Shown: positions 53,254 to 62,745, counted from the stretch's first letter. The stretch: DNA of 64,000 nucleotides from Oscillospiraceae bacterium (GCA_022483045.1 JAKVOA010000002.1:233501-297500), one strand, 5' to 3'. The notes: generated by a model from the letters alone, not told the origin. Program-made: numbers and translations.

Positions 53254-55695
53254 TCATTCCGGCTGGTATTCTTCCATACCGTAAACTTCCAGAATATCGC
53301 CGACTTTAATATCTGCAAACTTTTCAAGGCACACGCCGCAGTCATAGCCCTCGGCTACTTCCTTGACATCGTCCTTAAAGCGGCGCAGAGAAGCAATGGT
53401 GTCGTCTGCCACCACAATGCCGTCGCGCACAACACGTGCACTGGCACCGCGGGTAACCTTGCCGGAAACCACGTGGCCGCCGATGACAATGCCAACACTG
53501 CTGATTTTGTAGGTCTCGCGGCATTCGACACGGCCCAGCTGTACTTCGCGGTATTTCGGGGCAAGCATGCCCTTCATAGCGGACTCAATTTCCTGTATGC
53601 AGTTGTAAATTACGCGGTACAGACGAATATCCACACCGTCGCGCTTGGCGTTTTCTTCCGCGACCGGGTCGGGGCGCACATTAAAGCCCACAATAATCGC
53701 GTTGCTCGCCGCAGCCAGCATGACATCGCTCTCGCTGATGGCACCGACTGCGCCGTGAATGACATTGACACGCACTTCGTCGTTTGAAAGCTTTTCCAGC
53801 GACTGCGTAACGGCCTCGACAGAGCCCTGCACATCTGCCTTAACGATAATCTGCAGTTCCTTCATATCGCCCAGCTGCATCTGCTCAAAGAGGTTATCCA
53901 AAGTTACCTTGGTGCGTGCATTGAATTTTTCTTCTTTCTTTTCGGTGCGGCGCTGGTCTACCAGTTCACGGGCCAGGCGCTCATCTGAAACCGCGTTAAA
54001 GGTATCGCCGGCCTCTGGCACGCTGTCAAGGCCGGTGACCTCAACCGGCACGCTCGGCTTTGCCGACCGGATTTCCCGGCCGCTTTCGTTTGCCATTGCG
54101 CGCACACGGCCGACACTGGCGCCCGCAACCACAATATCGCCCTGGTGCAGGGTGCCATTTTGTACCAGCATGGTGGCAATCGGGCCGCGGCCCTTGTCAA
54201 TGCGGGCCTCGATGATGACACCTTTTGCTGCACGGTTGGGGTTGGCTTTGAGTTCTTTCATATCCGCAATCAGCAGAATCATTTCGAGCAGGTCTTTAAT
54301 ACCGGTCTTCTGCTTTGCAGATACACGAATACACGGCACGTCGCCGCCCCACTCTTCCGGTACCAGGCCGTATTTTGTCAGCTGCTGCATGACAAGGTCG
54401 GGGTTTGCGCCGGGCTTGTCGATTTTATTGATTGCGACAATAATGCTGATTTTCGCGGCTTTTGCGTGGTGAATTGCCTCAATGGTCTGCGGCATTACGC
54501 CGTCGTCTGCGGCAACCACCAGTACAGCGATATCGGTAGCCATGGCGCCGCGGGCACGCATCGTGGTAAAGGCCTCATGGCCAGGGGTATCTAAGAAAGT
54601 GACCATGCGGTCGTCGATCCGGACCTGATACGCACCGATGTGCTGCGTAATGCCGCCGGCCTCGCTGTCGGTCACGTTGGTGTGGCGGATTGCGTCGAGC
54701 AGGCTGGTCTTGCCGTGGTCAACATGGCCCATAACCACAACAACCGGCGCGCGCGGCACCAAATCTTCCTCTTTGTCGTCGCTGTCGTCGATAATCTGCT
54801 CTTCGATTGTGACCTCGACTTCTTTTTCGACCTTCGCGTGAAAATCCATGGCGACTAAAGAAGCTGTATCGAAATCGACTTCATCATTGATGGAGGCAAA
54901 GACACCGTTCTGCATCAGTTTTTTAATAACTTCTGCAGCGGTTGCTTTCAGGCGCAGAGCCAACTCGCCCACTGTAATGGTTTCAGGGATCTGTACAGTA
55001 ATCGGCTTTGCCTTGCGCTCTGCCGCAATACGGCGCAGGCGCTCAGCCTCGGTTTCGCGCTTGGGCCGGCGGCCGCGGCGGTAGCGGGCGCTTTTCTGGT
55101 TAAGTTTCTGTTTATGCACAACATTATCCGTCTTTACCTTTTCATTGGCAAGGCGGTCATACTTTTCATTGTATTTATCAAGCTCTACATCATGGGTGCG
55201 CGTATCGACAATCCGCTCGTGCGAATGCCGCAGGCTGCTCTCGCCGCCAAGACCGATATGCCCGATGATGGTCGCCTTTTGGCGAAACGGCTCTTTTTTG
55301 CCCTTTTGCTGCTGCGCTGGGCGGTTTGCCGGCTGCTGGCGCTGCGGCTGTCTTTGCTGCGGGCGCTGGGCCTGTTTTGTCTGTGGCTGGCGCTGCTGTG
55401 CCTGCCGTGGCTGCTGGGCTTTCTTTTCTGCCGCTTCTTTCAGTGGCACTTCTTTTTCAGAACCCTCTTCCGACACAGTAACAGCCTTTTCTTCGCGCTG
55501 GGCAAAGTAGCTGTTCAGGTCTTTTTGGTTGTTTTTCTGTGTAAAAGCCTCAAACACAAGGTCCAGCTCCTCTTCGGTCAGGGCGGTCATGTGTTTTTTG
55601 GTTTCGCCGGTGTATTTTTGCAGAACATCGATGACGTCCTTGTTTGGGACATTGAGATCCTTTGCAACTTCGTGCACGCGGTATTTAATCATCAT
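53254..55695 (-). CDS. infB: Translation initiation factor IF-2
   Basis: 813 residues. IF2_N at the N terminus, a Gln/Pro/Arg-rich disordered linker (about 90-140), a second IF2_N, the G domain with [20 protein letters not shown] and NKIDKPG, then the beta-barrel and C-terminal domains. It brings initiator tRNA to the 30S. Two ATG codons stand in tandem behind GAGGAGGAATG. The linker is short compared with enteric IF-2. Confidence 0.98.
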   Translation of the reverse strand: MMIKYRVHEVAKDLNVPNKDVIDVLQKYTGETKKHMTALTEEELDLVFEAFTQKNNQKDLNSYFAQREEKAVTVSEEGSEKEVPLKEAAEKKAQQPRQAQQRQPQTKQAQRPQQRQPQRQQPANRPAQQQKGKKEPFRQKATIIGHIGLGGESSLRHSHERIVDTRTHDVELDKYNEKYDRLANEKVKTDNVVHKQKLNQKSARYRRGRRPKRETEAERLRRIAAERKAKPITVQIPETITVGELALRLKATAAEVIKKLMQNGVFASINDEVDFDTASLVAMDFHAKVEKEVEVTIEEQIIDDSDDKEEDLVPRAPVVVVMGHVDHGKTSLLDAIRHTNVTDSEAGGITQHIGAYQVRIDDRMVTFLDTPGHEAFTTMRARGAMATDIAVLVVAADDGVMPQTIEAIHHAKAAKISIIVAINKIDKPGANPDLVMQQLTKYGLVPEEWGGDVPCIRVSAKQKTGIKDLLEMILLIADMKELKANPNRAAKGVIIEARIDKGRGPIATMLVQNGTLHQGDIVVAGASVGRVRAMANESGREIRSAKPSVPVEVTGLDSVPEAGDTFNAVSDERLARELVDQRRTEKKEEKFNARTKVTLDNLFEQMQLGDMKELQIIVKADVQGSVEAVTQSLEKLSNDEVRVNVIHGAVGAISESDVMLAAASNAIIVGFNVRPDPVAEENAKRDGVDIRLYRVIYNCIQEIESAMKGMLAPKYREVQLGRVECRETYKISSVGIVIGGHVVSGKVTRGASARVVRDGIVVADDTIASLRRFKDDVKEVAEGYDCGVCLEKFADIKVGDILEVYGMEEYQPE

Positions 55696-55711
55696 ATTAA
55701 AACATTCCTCC

Positions 55712-56026
55712 TCATCTGTCCGTACAAAGCGTCTTCAGTCTTTTGGCAAAGCCGGCGTCTTCCACTGCGGCTGCGCCGGTCAACTTGCCCAGCGCAGCGC
55801 CCATTTCTTCTTTGGTGCACGGCAGGGTAAAAACCGGCACGCCCAGCTCTTCGGCGGTATGCCGAATGCCGCCCGCGCTGTGCTCGGAAAGGTCCTGTGC
55901 CAAAAGAACCAGGTATGCCTTTCCGCAGCGCATGCTTTCCAGCACGGGGTCGTGCCCAAGCTGCAGCCTGCCGGCGCGGCGGCACAGGCCTAAAAATGAA
56001 AGTATCTTACTTGCTGCTGCAGGCAT
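55712..56026 (-). CDS. ylxQ: L7Ae-family ribosomal protein YlxQ
   Basis: 104 residues from the ATG ending at 56026 (AAAGGAGATGG upstream). The L7Ae fold is seen from [20 protein letters not shown] and the following [10 protein letters not shown] strand. An RNA-binding protein of K-turn type, found between ylxR and infB in Firmicutes. It overlaps ylxR by 20 bp. Confidence 0.92.
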   Translation of the reverse strand: MPAAASKILSFLGLCRRAGRLQLGHDPVLESMRCGKAYLVLLAQDLSEHSAGGIRHTAEELGVPVFTLPCTKEEMGAALGKLTGAAAVEDAGFAKRLKTLCTDR

Positions 56027-56288
56027 CCTGTTCCATCTCCTTTTCCATACGGTCGTAAACTTCCGGCGGTATCTGGCAGGAAAAGGCCTTTTCAAAGCGG
56101 CGCGCTTTCCGTGCGCGCTGCAGGCACGCAAGGCTGCGGCAGACATAGGCGCCCCGCCCGGGTTTGCGGCCGGTTAAATCCAGCGAAATCTCTCCCTCTG
56201 GTGAGCGTACAACACGAACCAGCTCTTTTTTGGGTTTCATTTCACCGCAGCCGGTACACATCCGCAGCGGAATCTTTTTCTGACGCAA
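56007..56288 (-). CDS. ylxR: RNA-binding protein YlxR (RnpM)
   Basis: 93 residues from a TTG ending at 56288, with GGAGG seven bases upstream. The DUF448 signature RMCTGCGEMKPKKELVRVVR and GRGAYVCRSLACLQRA are present. In B. subtilis the protein binds and modulates RNase P RNA. Confidence 0.93.
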   Translation of the reverse strand: MRQKKIPLRMCTGCGEMKPKKELVRVVRSPEGEISLDLTGRKPGRGAYVCRSLACLQRARKARRFEKAFSCQIPPEVYDRMEKEMEQDACSSK

Positions 56289-56371
56289 TGACAGACCTCC
56301 TGACCAAATGTAGCACAAATCTGATAACGGATAGCATAAGTACAGGATTGGAAATCCTGTTATATAAAGAA

Positions 56372-57517
56372 TTACTCTGCAGGGGTTTCCTCAGGCTCAG
56401 CCTTGGGGGCTTCTTCTGACTCAGCTTTGGGGGCTTCCTCAGGTTTCTGGGTATCCTCTTCCCCGTAAAAGCCGCTTTCCGGCTTTATGTCGATTTTCCA
56501 GCCGGTCAATTTAGCGGCAAGGCGGGCGTTTTGGCCTTTGTTGCCGATTGCAAGGGAAAGCTGGCTGTCCGGCACGGTCACACGGCAGGCGTGGCTGCCA
56601 TCTTCGGCAGGCTCTACAGAAAGCACATTGGCAGGTGAAAGTGCATTGGCAATGAATTTCTGCGGGTCGTCGCTGTACTCGACAATATCGATCTTTTCGC
56701 CGCCCAGTTCATCCACGATTGCGCCGACACGGCCGCCGCGTGCACCAATGCAGGCACCCACAGCATCCACCGCCGGGTCGTGCGACTCGACAGCCAGCTT
56801 TGTGCGGGAACCGGCTTCGCGGGAAACAGCCTTGATTTCAACAGTGCCGTCGTAAATTTCGGGCACCTCGGTCTCAAACAGGCGCTTGACAAGGTCTGGG
56901 TGCGTGCGGCTGATAATGGCGTGCGGGCCTTTTTCGGTATCGCGCACATCTACCACATAGACCTTGATATGGTCGCCGTCGCGGAACTCCTCGCTGCCGA
57001 CCATCTCGCTGCGGGGCAGGATTGCCTCACTCTTGCCGATAAGCACGGTCGCCGCACCAGAGCGCGGGTCTACCCGCTCGACCACGGCACTGACCAGCTC
57101 CTGATGTTTCGACTGGAATTCCTGCAGCATTAGGCCGCGCTCTCCCGCGCGGATTCCCTGGCGGATAACGCCGCGCGCCTGGTGCGCGGCAATACGGCCG
57201 AATTCCTTTGTATGCAGCTGTACACTGACCTGGTCGCCGACAGCACAGGTGGGGTCGATTTCGCGCGCTTTTTCCAGCAGGATTTCATTATTGGGGTCCA
57301 GCACATCGTCTACGACTTCTTTACGCAAAAAGACCTCAAACTCATTTTTCTTTTCATTTAAGCTGACGGTCACGTTGTCGTTGTCGTAGCTGTTTTTGCA
57401 GGCAGTGGTAATCGCCTTGCAAATCTGCTCAACCATGTAATCTTTTGGAATTCCGCGCTCTCTCTCGAGCATCTCCAGCGATGCTACAATTCCGATATCT
57501 TCCTCACTCGTCTTCAT
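56372..57517 (-). CDS. nusA: Transcription termination/antitermination factor NusA
   Basis: 381 residues from the ATG ending at 57517 (GGAGGAAAACA upstream). N-terminal RNA polymerase-binding domain, S1 domain (about 130-200), then two KH domains with IGARGGRVGAIVDELGGEKI and LAIGNKGQNARLAAKL. The C terminus has a short acidic repeat (EEAPKAE twice, then EETPAE) in place of the AR repeats of proteobacteria. It overlaps rimP by 14 bp and is probably autoregulated through the rimP leader hairpin. Confidence 0.97.
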   Translation of the reverse strand: MKTSEEDIGIVASLEMLERERGIPKDYMVEQICKAITTACKNSYDNDNVTVSLNEKKNEFEVFLRKEVVDDVLDPNNEILLEKAREIDPTCAVGDQVSVQLHTKEFGRIAAHQARGVIRQGIRAGERGLMLQEFQSKHQELVSAVVERVDPRSGAATVLIGKSEAILPRSEMVGSEEFRDGDHIKVYVVDVRDTEKGPHAIISRTHPDLVKRLFETEVPEIYDGTVEIKAVSREAGSRTKLAVESHDPAVDAVGACIGARGGRVGAIVDELGGEKIDIVEYSDDPQKFIANALSPANVLSVEPAEDGSHACRVTVPDSQLSLAIGNKGQNARLAAKLTGWKIDIKPESGFYGEEDTQKPEEAPKAESEEAPKAEPEETPAE

Positions 57518-58010
57518 TGTTTTCCTCCATCGTGTCATCGTCGTACAGTTTTACCCACGCGGTATCTGCCAAGGGGACTTCCATGGTTTCGCCCTGCGGA
57601 TTCTGCAGGGTAATGGCCCCGTTTTGAGAAGCAAGCAGCGTACCAACCGCCTCACGGCTGCCGTCTGCAAAGGGACGGATAAAGCGCACCCACACCGGCT
57701 GCCCAATGCAGGCGGTGAAGTGCTCGGTGCGGGTAAGCTGCCGGTTGATGCCCGGCGAGCTGACCTCCAGCGTATAGGCGCCCGGGACCAGGTCCTGCTC
57801 ATCCAGCGGATCGCTGACGGCGTGGGTCATTGCCACGCAGTCATCTATGGTGACGCCGCCTTTTTTATCGATGTAAATGCGCAGGTACCAGTCGGCACCC
57901 TCTTTTACAAAACGCACGTCCCACAGCGCAAGCCCCAGCCCGGCCGCCAGCGGCTCTGCCAGTGCGCGCACAGCCTGCGCGGTGCCCGGTCCCTTTTTCT
58001 TTGCTGCCAT
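57504..58010 (-). CDS. rimP: Ribosome maturation factor RimP
   Basis: 168 residues. Typical segments: LYLRIYIDK-like strand (WYLRIYIDKKGGVTIDDC), the YTLEVSSPGINRQLT box and a C-terminal Sm-like domain. RimP assists 30S assembly. First gene of the rimP-nusA-ylxR-ylxQ-infB-rbfA-nrnA-truB-ribF run. Confidence 0.96.
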   Translation of the reverse strand: MAAKKKGPGTAQAVRALAEPLAAGLGLALWDVRFVKEGADWYLRIYIDKKGGVTIDDCVAMTHAVSDPLDEQDLVPGAYTLEVSSPGINRQLTRTEHFTACIGQPVWVRFIRPFADGSREAVGTLLASQNGAITLQNPQGETMEVPLADTAWVKLYDDDTMEENNEDE

Positions 58011-58042
58011 TGTTTCACCTCATAAAGCATATAATGCAAACA

Positions 58043-58066
58043 AAAGAGTGGGTCGCCCCACTCTTT
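58043..58066 (-). terminator. Leader hairpin (attenuator candidate) before rimP-nusA
   Basis: A perfect 10-bp stem AAAGAGTGGG / CCCACTCTTT with a four-base loop, followed on the minus strand by TGTTTGC. It lies between the promoter at 58092-58120 and rimP, so it is in the operon leader. Confidence 0.65.
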
Positions 58067-58091
58067 CACCAATCCAGTCTATACCTTAGCT

Positions 58092-58120
58092 AGTTTAGCA
58101 TAGATGCCGGAAAATTGCAA
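58092..58120 (-). promoter_or_regulatory. Promoter of the rimP-nusA-infB operon
   Basis: On the minus strand TTGCAA (58115-58120), 17-bp spacer, TAAACT (58092-58097). Confidence 0.55.
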
Positions 58121-58130
58121 GATATTTCGC

Positions 58131-58154
58131 AAAACAGCGGCTTTACGCCGCTGT
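58131..58154 (-). terminator. Terminator after spoVT
   Basis: On the minus strand CAGCGGC pairs with GCCGCTG across GTAAA and TTTTG follows; it directly follows the spoVT stop codon. Confidence 0.75.
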
Positions 58155-58157
58155 TTC

Positions 58158-58688
58158 TTAGCTTTCCAGCTGCTTAGCCAAAAAGCCTGCTGCCACCTGT
58201 GCCAACAGGCCGCTGCTCTGGGGCGGTTCTTCTCCGCCGGAAAGCAGAATCACCGCGCCATTGACATCGCTCTGCGCCAAAATCGGGCACACGGCGGCCG
58301 CTGTGCACTCCATTCCCTCGACCGGGTGCAGCTCCCTGCCCTGCGCCTGCACAAAACTGCGCCGCGCGCCGAGACAGTCCTCCAGTTCTTCGCTTACCCG
58401 GCGCTCTAGGTACTCTCTTTTAGAGACACCCGCTGCCGCGACGATATGGTCCCGGTCACAAATAAGCGCTGGCATGCCAGCTGTCTGGCTTAAGACCTCT
58501 GCCATTTGGGCTGAAAACAGCGACATTTCCCCAACAGGCGAATATTTTTTAAAGATGACGCCACCCTGGTTGTCTGTAAAAATCTCCAGGGCGTCGCCTT
58601 CGCGAATGCGCAGCGTGCGGCGGATTTCTTTTGGAATGACAACCCGCCCCAGGTCATCTATCCTTCTAACGATCCCGGTTGCCTTCAA
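58158..58688 (-). CDS. spoVT: Stage V sporulation protein T
   Basis: 176 residues from a TTG ending at 58688 (AAGGGG upstream), giving the expected N terminus. An AbrB-type swapped-hairpin domain (GIVRRIDDLGRVVIPKEIRR) is followed by a GAF-like domain (about 55-176). SpoVT is a forespore regulator that modulates sigma-G genes. The ATG eight codons upstream has no ribosome site. Confidence 0.96.
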   Translation of the reverse strand: MKATGIVRRIDDLGRVVIPKEIRRTLRIREGDALEIFTDNQGGVIFKKYSPVGEMSLFSAQMAEVLSQTAGMPALICDRDHIVAAAGVSKREYLERRVSEELEDCLGARRSFVQAQGRELHPVEGMECTAAAVCPILAQSDVNGAVILLSGGEEPPQSSGLLAQVAAGFLAKQLES

Positions 58689-58735
58689 TACGAAACATCC
58701 CCTTATTCTCATTCATCATTTTCTCAGGTAAGGTT

Positions 58736-58764
58736 TAGTATTTACAGCAATTCAAAAAATACGC
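58736..58764 (-). promoter_or_regulatory. Possible sigma-G-type promoter of spoVT
   Basis: On the minus strand GCGTAT (58759-58764), 16 bp, AATACTA (58736-58742), the latter one base from the sigma-G -10 CATACTA. Weak evidence from the -35. Confidence 0.35.
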
Positions 58765-58817
58765 CTGCTGCAGAAATTTGCCGCAAAATTCATACAGCTT
58801 TTGTTTGCAAAATAAAC

Positions 58818-59459
58818 TTACTGCTCAGCCGCCTGCCGCAGTGCCGCAACCGCCGCAGCGTAGTCCGGCTTACCCACAACAGCGCTGCCCGCGACACAGA
58901 TATCCGCGCCGGCTTTTTTTGCGGCGGCAATGGTGCCCGTATTGATGCCGCCATCTATTTCAATCAGCAGGTGCGGTGCGCGCCGCTTTAAAATGCGCAC
59001 TTTTTCCAGCACGGTGGGGTTAAACTTCTGCCCGCCAAATCCCGGCTCCACGCTCATTACCAACACCATGTCTACCGCGCCAAGGTAAGGGAACAGTGTC
59101 TCTACCGGCGTACCGGGATTGATGGAAATGCCCGCTTTTGCGCCGGCCGTGTGTATCTGCGCAATCGTCTGCAGCGGGTTGCCCTCTGACTCTTGATGAA
59201 ACGTGACCCAGTCTGCGCCAGCTGCAACAAACTGCGAAACATACCGCTGCGGCTGCGAAATCATCAGGTGTACGTCCAGCGGCTTTTGGGTCAGCGCGCG
59301 CAGCGACTGCACCATGTGCGGCCCAAAGGTAATATTAGGCACAAAGTGCCCATCCATAACGTCTATATGCACCCAGTCCCCGCCGGCTTTTTCCAGCTGA
59401 TGAATCTCTTCGCCCAGCCTTGAAAAGTCAGCACCTAAAATCGATACTGCGATCTTCAT
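58818..59459 (-). CDS. rpe: Ribulose-phosphate 3-epimerase
   Basis: 213 residues, TIM barrel. HIDVMDGHFVPNITFG and VEPGFGGQKF plus a late IDGGIN carry the metal and phosphate sites. It interconverts ribulose 5-phosphate and xylulose 5-phosphate. AAAAGGAGGAGC precedes the start. Confidence 0.97.
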   Translation of the reverse strand: MKIAVSILGADFSRLGEEIHQLEKAGGDWVHIDVMDGHFVPNITFGPHMVQSLRALTQKPLDVHLMISQPQRYVSQFVAAGADWVTFHQESEGNPLQTIAQIHTAGAKAGISINPGTPVETLFPYLGAVDMVLVMSVEPGFGGQKFNPTVLEKVRILKRRAPHLLIEIDGGINTGTIAAAKKAGADICVAGSAVVGKPDYAAAVAALRQAAEQ

Positions 59460-59562
59460 GGCAGCTCCTCCTTTTTCGAATCCCCATCATTTGCTTTTCG
59501 CCAAACTGCAAAAAGCTTTCTGTTTTTATTGTACCACAAATCTGCCCCGGCGAAAACAACCG

Positions 59563-59598
59563 AAAAAGGCCGGCAGGCATTTTCTGCCCACCGGCCTT
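59563..59598 (-). terminator. Terminator upstream of rpe
   Basis: On the minus strand AAGGCCGG-GGGCA pairs with TGCC-CCGGCCTT and is followed by a T-run; it ends the transcript of the small membrane protein at 59.7-60.1 kb. Confidence 0.85.
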
Positions 59599-59717
59599 CA
59601 TCTATGATTAAGCGGCTGTCAAAGCTTTGCTCCGCACTTACAGTGTATGCTTTTGCAGGCTGTTTGTGCAGTTCCGCTTTTCCTTTTCAAATTTTATAGA
59701 TTAAATTTTACAGAATC

Positions 59718-60065
59718 TTAGGCGACTCTGCGGCTTTCCTCTACTGCAGCACTTAAAGCCTGCCGATAGGCGGCCTCATGGCGACGGCGAATCTCAGCGC
59801 GGTGGCGGCGCTCAGCGTGTGCCACACGGCGGTCGTGCGCTTCCCGCAGCATCACTGCCAGCGCACATACGGTCATAATGCCACCCAGCAGAGCCTCTGC
59901 AACAGCCAAACCAACGCTTTCCTGCGGCATAACAACAGACATACCGCCCATCGTCAGCAGCAGCGCACATAGGAACCGGCTTTTGCGGGTTTGGGGGCGG
60001 AAAAAAGCGCCCAGCACGCATACCCCGGCAATCAGAAGAAGCCCGACATACACACAGCCATCCAT
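59718..60065 (-). CDS. Hypothetical small membrane protein with basic C terminus
   Basis: 115 residues with two or three hydrophobic segments (about 5-20, 30-48, 52-72), then a long charged Arg/His/Glu-rich helix (REAHDRRVAHAERRHRAEIR) on the cytoplasmic side. GGGAGGG precedes the start. No family recognised. Single-gene unit with a terminator. Confidence 0.65.
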   Translation of the reverse strand: MDGCVYVGLLLIAGVCVLGAFFRPQTRKSRFLCALLLTMGGMSVVMPQESVGLAVAEALLGGIMTVCALAVMLREAHDRRVAHAERRHRAEIRRRHEAAYRQALSAAVEESRRVA

Positions 60066-60181
60066 TTTTTTCGCCCTCCCATTTTGTTTTGGTTACTATT
60101 ATGTTAACATTAACCGTTTCATTTTGCAAGTATTTTATTACAAAAAATTCATTTTTTCACCTGTTTGATTACAAAAGGAAA

Positions 60182-60210
60182 ACAAAAAAATACCGCCTCT
60201 GCGCGGCGGC
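60182..60210 (-). terminator. Terminator after the G5/3D gene
   Basis: On the minus strand CCGCC pairs with GGCGG across GCGCAGA and TATTTTTTTG follows. Confidence 0.8.
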
Positions 60211-60246
60211 TGCCGCTGCAGAAAGCGATATCAAAAGGTTTTCAGG

Positions 60247-61470
60247 TCAGTTGAGAATATAGATATTCATCGTGCGGCGGCCAAAGCTTTCGCATTCGGC
60301 CTCGGTATTCATGTACAGGTCTACTACCGTAGAGCTGCTGTAAATGAATCCCCCGGTATCTGCGGCCACACAGTAGCCGTACACATAGCTGCCGTCTGCC
60401 GAAGCAATGTACAGGCGGGTGCCGTACGGAATTTCGCTTGGGTCTACTGCGACCCGGCCGACCGCTGCAGGTGCGCCGGTGGCTGTAGTGCCGCCGCCGC
60501 TGTATGCGGTGCATTTGCCGGTAATCACACGGCTGTAGGAAAGGCCGTTTGCTGTTGTTGTCTTTTTGCTGCTTGTGCTCGCAGAAGCACTGGAGGAGCT
60601 GCTCGTACTGGAGGAAGCAGAAGAAGCGGTGCTGCTTGCGACGGTCTGTTTCTGCTTGGTGCCTTTCAGCACCACTTTGTTGGTTGCCGCCTTTGTGACA
60701 GTTTCAGAAGCAACCGTTGTCTCGCTCGCTTTTCCGTTTATGTACTTCGTGCGCTTGACAACCTGCTTCTGGCCATTGCTGCCAGCAGTCTGTACAGAAG
60801 TCTCTCCGGCGGTCAGGCTGCTGTCCTCTTTTGTCACGGTCTCAAAGGGAATTTCCTCTGTTGTGGTGGTTTCCTGGTAGGTCACGCGCGAAACGGTCAC
60901 GCTGTTTTTCTCGGTGTTTGTGCTCACAACGTCGTTGCTGCCCAAAGTCACGCCGGCCCGGCGCACGGTTTCCTCTGCGGAAACGGCGACCGGCTGCACC
61001 ACCTGGTACTCGACGCCGTCTGCTGCAACCGTGACGATATGATTGCGCTTGACGGTGAGCAGTGTGTTTTCGGGCATGGGCTGGTCAAGCGGAACATTTA
61101 CGATATCCACCTGCCCCAGCGTAACGCCGGCGGCTGTCAGCACCTGTCTTGCGGTATCGCCGTAGTGGGCGGTTGTTTCTTTGGTTTGTCCGTCTGCTGT
61201 AATGGTGACGGGGAATGCTGTGCGTACATCGACTTTTATTTTTCCTTCCACACTTGTGGAACGCAGGACCAAGTCACCGGTACTTGTGGTGACGCCTGCG
61301 GTTTTCAGGATGTCATTCGTGTCACCGCTCGTCAGCATGTAAAGCGTTTTGCTTTCTCCGTCTTTGGTAACGACCGCGCTTTGCGTGGCCGCCATGGCCG
61401 TGCCGGCGGTGCCGATACCAAAAGTAACGGCGGCGCCAAGCGCGAGCAACGTTCTGCCTGCCTTATGCAT
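60247..61470 (-). CDS. Secreted G5/3D-domain protein (YabE/Rpf2-like cell-wall protein)
   Basis: 407 residues from the ATG ending at 61470 (CAGGTGA upstream). Signal peptide at about 1-27 (TLLALGAAVTFGIGTAGTAM). Two or three DUF348 (YabE) repeats (about 30-190), a G5 domain (about 200-265), a Ser/Ala-rich linker, then the C-terminal 3D domain with GKCTAYSGGGTTATG and CVAADTGG, whose Asp residues form the catalytic site. Such proteins resemble resuscitation-promoting factors and probably cleave peptidoglycan as a lytic transglycosylase. It has a strong promoter and an upstream WalR-like box. Confidence 0.92.
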   Translation of the reverse strand: MHKAGRTLLALGAAVTFGIGTAGTAMAATQSAVVTKDGESKTLYMLTSGDTNDILKTAGVTTSTGDLVLRSTSVEGKIKVDVRTAFPVTITADGQTKETTAHYGDTARQVLTAAGVTLGQVDIVNVPLDQPMPENTLLTVKRNHIVTVAADGVEYQVVQPVAVSAEETVRRAGVTLGSNDVVSTNTEKNSVTVSRVTYQETTTTEEIPFETVTKEDSSLTAGETSVQTAGSNGQKQVVKRTKYINGKASETTVASETVTKAATNKVVLKGTKQKQTVASSTASSASSSTSSSSSASASTSSKKTTTANGLSYSRVITGKCTAYSGGGTTATGAPAAVGRVAVDPSEIPYGTRLYIASADGSYVYGYCVAADTGGFIYSSSTVVDLYMNTEAECESFGRRTMNIYILN

Positions 61471-61580
61471 TACTGGTTCACCTGACTCTCTGTGTACATT
61501 CTGTGTTTTTACTCCTTCTCGGTCACAACCGCACGCCAACTTCGTGCGGCGGCCGGCCGCTCTCTGCAGCCAACGATTGC

Positions 61581-61609
61581 ATGATACCTGTAAAAAATGT
61601 TCATGTCAA
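61581..61609 (-). promoter_or_regulatory. Promoter of the G5/3D gene
   Basis: On the minus strand TTGACA (61604-61609), exact 17-bp spacer, TATCAT (61581-61586). Confidence 0.8.
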
Positions 61610-61749
61610 ATTATTTCATACAAAGATTTTGTATGGTTTGCACAATAAAAAATGAAGAAACAGCTTGTTTCTCCCTGCAGGCCCCCTGTTTTCGGGCTTT
61701 TGTCCCGCTGTTTTGGGGGGCGTTTCTGTGCATTATGTAAGAACTTAAC

Positions 61750-61766
61750 TGTTACAATTCTGTAAC
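61750..61766. promoter_or_regulatory. WalR-like box
   Basis: TGTTAC-AATTC-TGTAAC fits TGTWAH-N5-TGTWAH exactly, on both strands because TGTTACA/TGTAACA is palindromic. It lies about 140 bp upstream of the G5/3D promoter. Confidence 0.5.
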
Positions 61767-61910
61767 AAAGATTACATCATCGTTTACTCCCAACTTTTTG
61801 TGCAAAAAGAGTCTGTTTATGTGAACCTGTGCAAAAATATGCGCAATTTTTTCGCGCCCAGTGGGGATACAAAATTTCACTGCCGCCCGCTCCCCGCCAA
61901 ACTGCCCTTG

Positions 61911-61933
61911 CAGGCGCGGCGCCGCCGCGCCTG
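61911..61933. repeat. Perfect 10-bp GC-only inverted repeat
   Basis: CAGGCGCGGC, three bases (GCC), GCCGCGCCTG. No T-run on either side, so not a normal terminator. Confidence 0.6.
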
Positions 61934-62294
61934 ACAAAAGCAGAAAGAGGTACCGTTTCCCCGTCCTTTTCAATTTGCGGAAAAGTGAGGGAAAAGTCTT
62001 GGCTTTTTTCATTTTGTTTCTATATTTAATAAAATATTTAATAATTTAATCAAAATTAAAAGCATTGTGCATAAAAATAGCCCATACTTTTCAACACTTT
62101 TCTGTTGAGAAATGTGGAAAACTATTTTCAGCTTTCCTTGATTTTCCGTGCTTCCCTGCATTTCTGCTGCATTGCCCACAAGGCACAAAACAGAAACCGC
62201 GCACGCTTTTTCTTCTGTATTTGTCCCTTGTGCTTATGGCAGGAATTTCCGGTTTTGTTATTTATACAGTCCGCAGTTTTTGGGTTTTGGGCGC

Positions 62295-62323
62295 AAAAAA
62301 GCCTCGGAAGTAAATTCCGAGGC
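62295..62323 (-). terminator. Terminator after rpsI
   Basis: On the minus strand GCCTCGGAA pairs with TTCCGAGGC and TTTTTTG follows. Confidence 0.92.
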
Positions 62324-62343
62324 AATGTTTTGTAAAACAGAAA

Positions 62344-62745
62344 TTAACGCTTTGAGAACTGTGGAGCGCGACGTGCAGCTTTGAGGCCGTACTTTTTACG
62401 TTCTTTCATTCTCGGGTCACGTGTGAGGAAGCCAGCCTTTTTCAGTGCCGGGCGCAGGCTGTCGCTGTCTACCTGCAGCAGTGCGCGGGCAATGCCGTGG
62501 CGGATTGCGCCGGCCTGGCCGGTGACACCGCCGCCGGAAACACGGCAGACAACGTCGTATTTTCCGGTCAATCCGGTCAGCTCCAGCGGCTGACGGACGA
62601 TAAACTTCAGGGTATCCAGACCAAAGTAATCGTCGATGCTGCGGTCATTGATGGTGACCTTGCCGGTGCCCGGGTACAGACGAACGCGGGCTACCGAACT
62701 CTTTCTTCTGCCGGTACCATAGAAATAAGATTCTTTATCATACAT
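62344..62745 (-). CDS. rpsI: 30S ribosomal protein S9
   Basis: 133 residues from the ATG ending at 62745 (GGAGGAGG about 11 bases upstream). [17 protein letters not shown] near the start and the basic C terminus ending in F-S-K-R are characteristic; the tail reaches the P-site tRNA. It follows rplM by 20 bp. Confidence 0.97.
   Translation of the reverse strand: MYDKESYFYGTGRRKSSVARVRLYPGTGKVTINDRSIDDYFGLDTLKFIVRQPLELTGLTGKYDVVCRVSGGGVTGQAGAIRHGIARALLQVDSDSLRPALKKAGFLTRDPRMKERKKYGLKAARRAPQFSKR

Larger units (their letters stand above)
61471..62294. other. Long intergenic region between the G5/3D gene and rpsI
   Basis: About 820 bp without a convincing gene. It holds the G5/3D promoter and a 100-nt leader with a CCGCACG/CGTGCGG hairpin, the WalR-like box at 61750-61766, a perfect 10-bp GC-only inverted repeat at 61911-61933, and an AT-rich stretch around 62010-62060. 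Two short frames here were rejected. Confidence 0.5.

Noticed and set aside
61471..61580. Cyclic-di-AMP (ydaO) riboswitch in the leader of the G5/3D gene
   Set aside because: Such riboswitches precede similar wall-hydrolase genes elsewhere, but the 100-nt leader is too short and lacks the conserved blocks.
61752..62012. An 86-codon minus-strand frame in the G5/3D upstream region
   Set aside because: No ribosome site, runs through the GC inverted repeat and the WalR-like box, no recognisable motif.
62065..62313. An 82-codon plus-strand frame before the rpsI terminator
   Set aside because: Starts at GTG without a ribosome site, composition unlike neighbouring proteins, and it overlaps the rpsI terminator.
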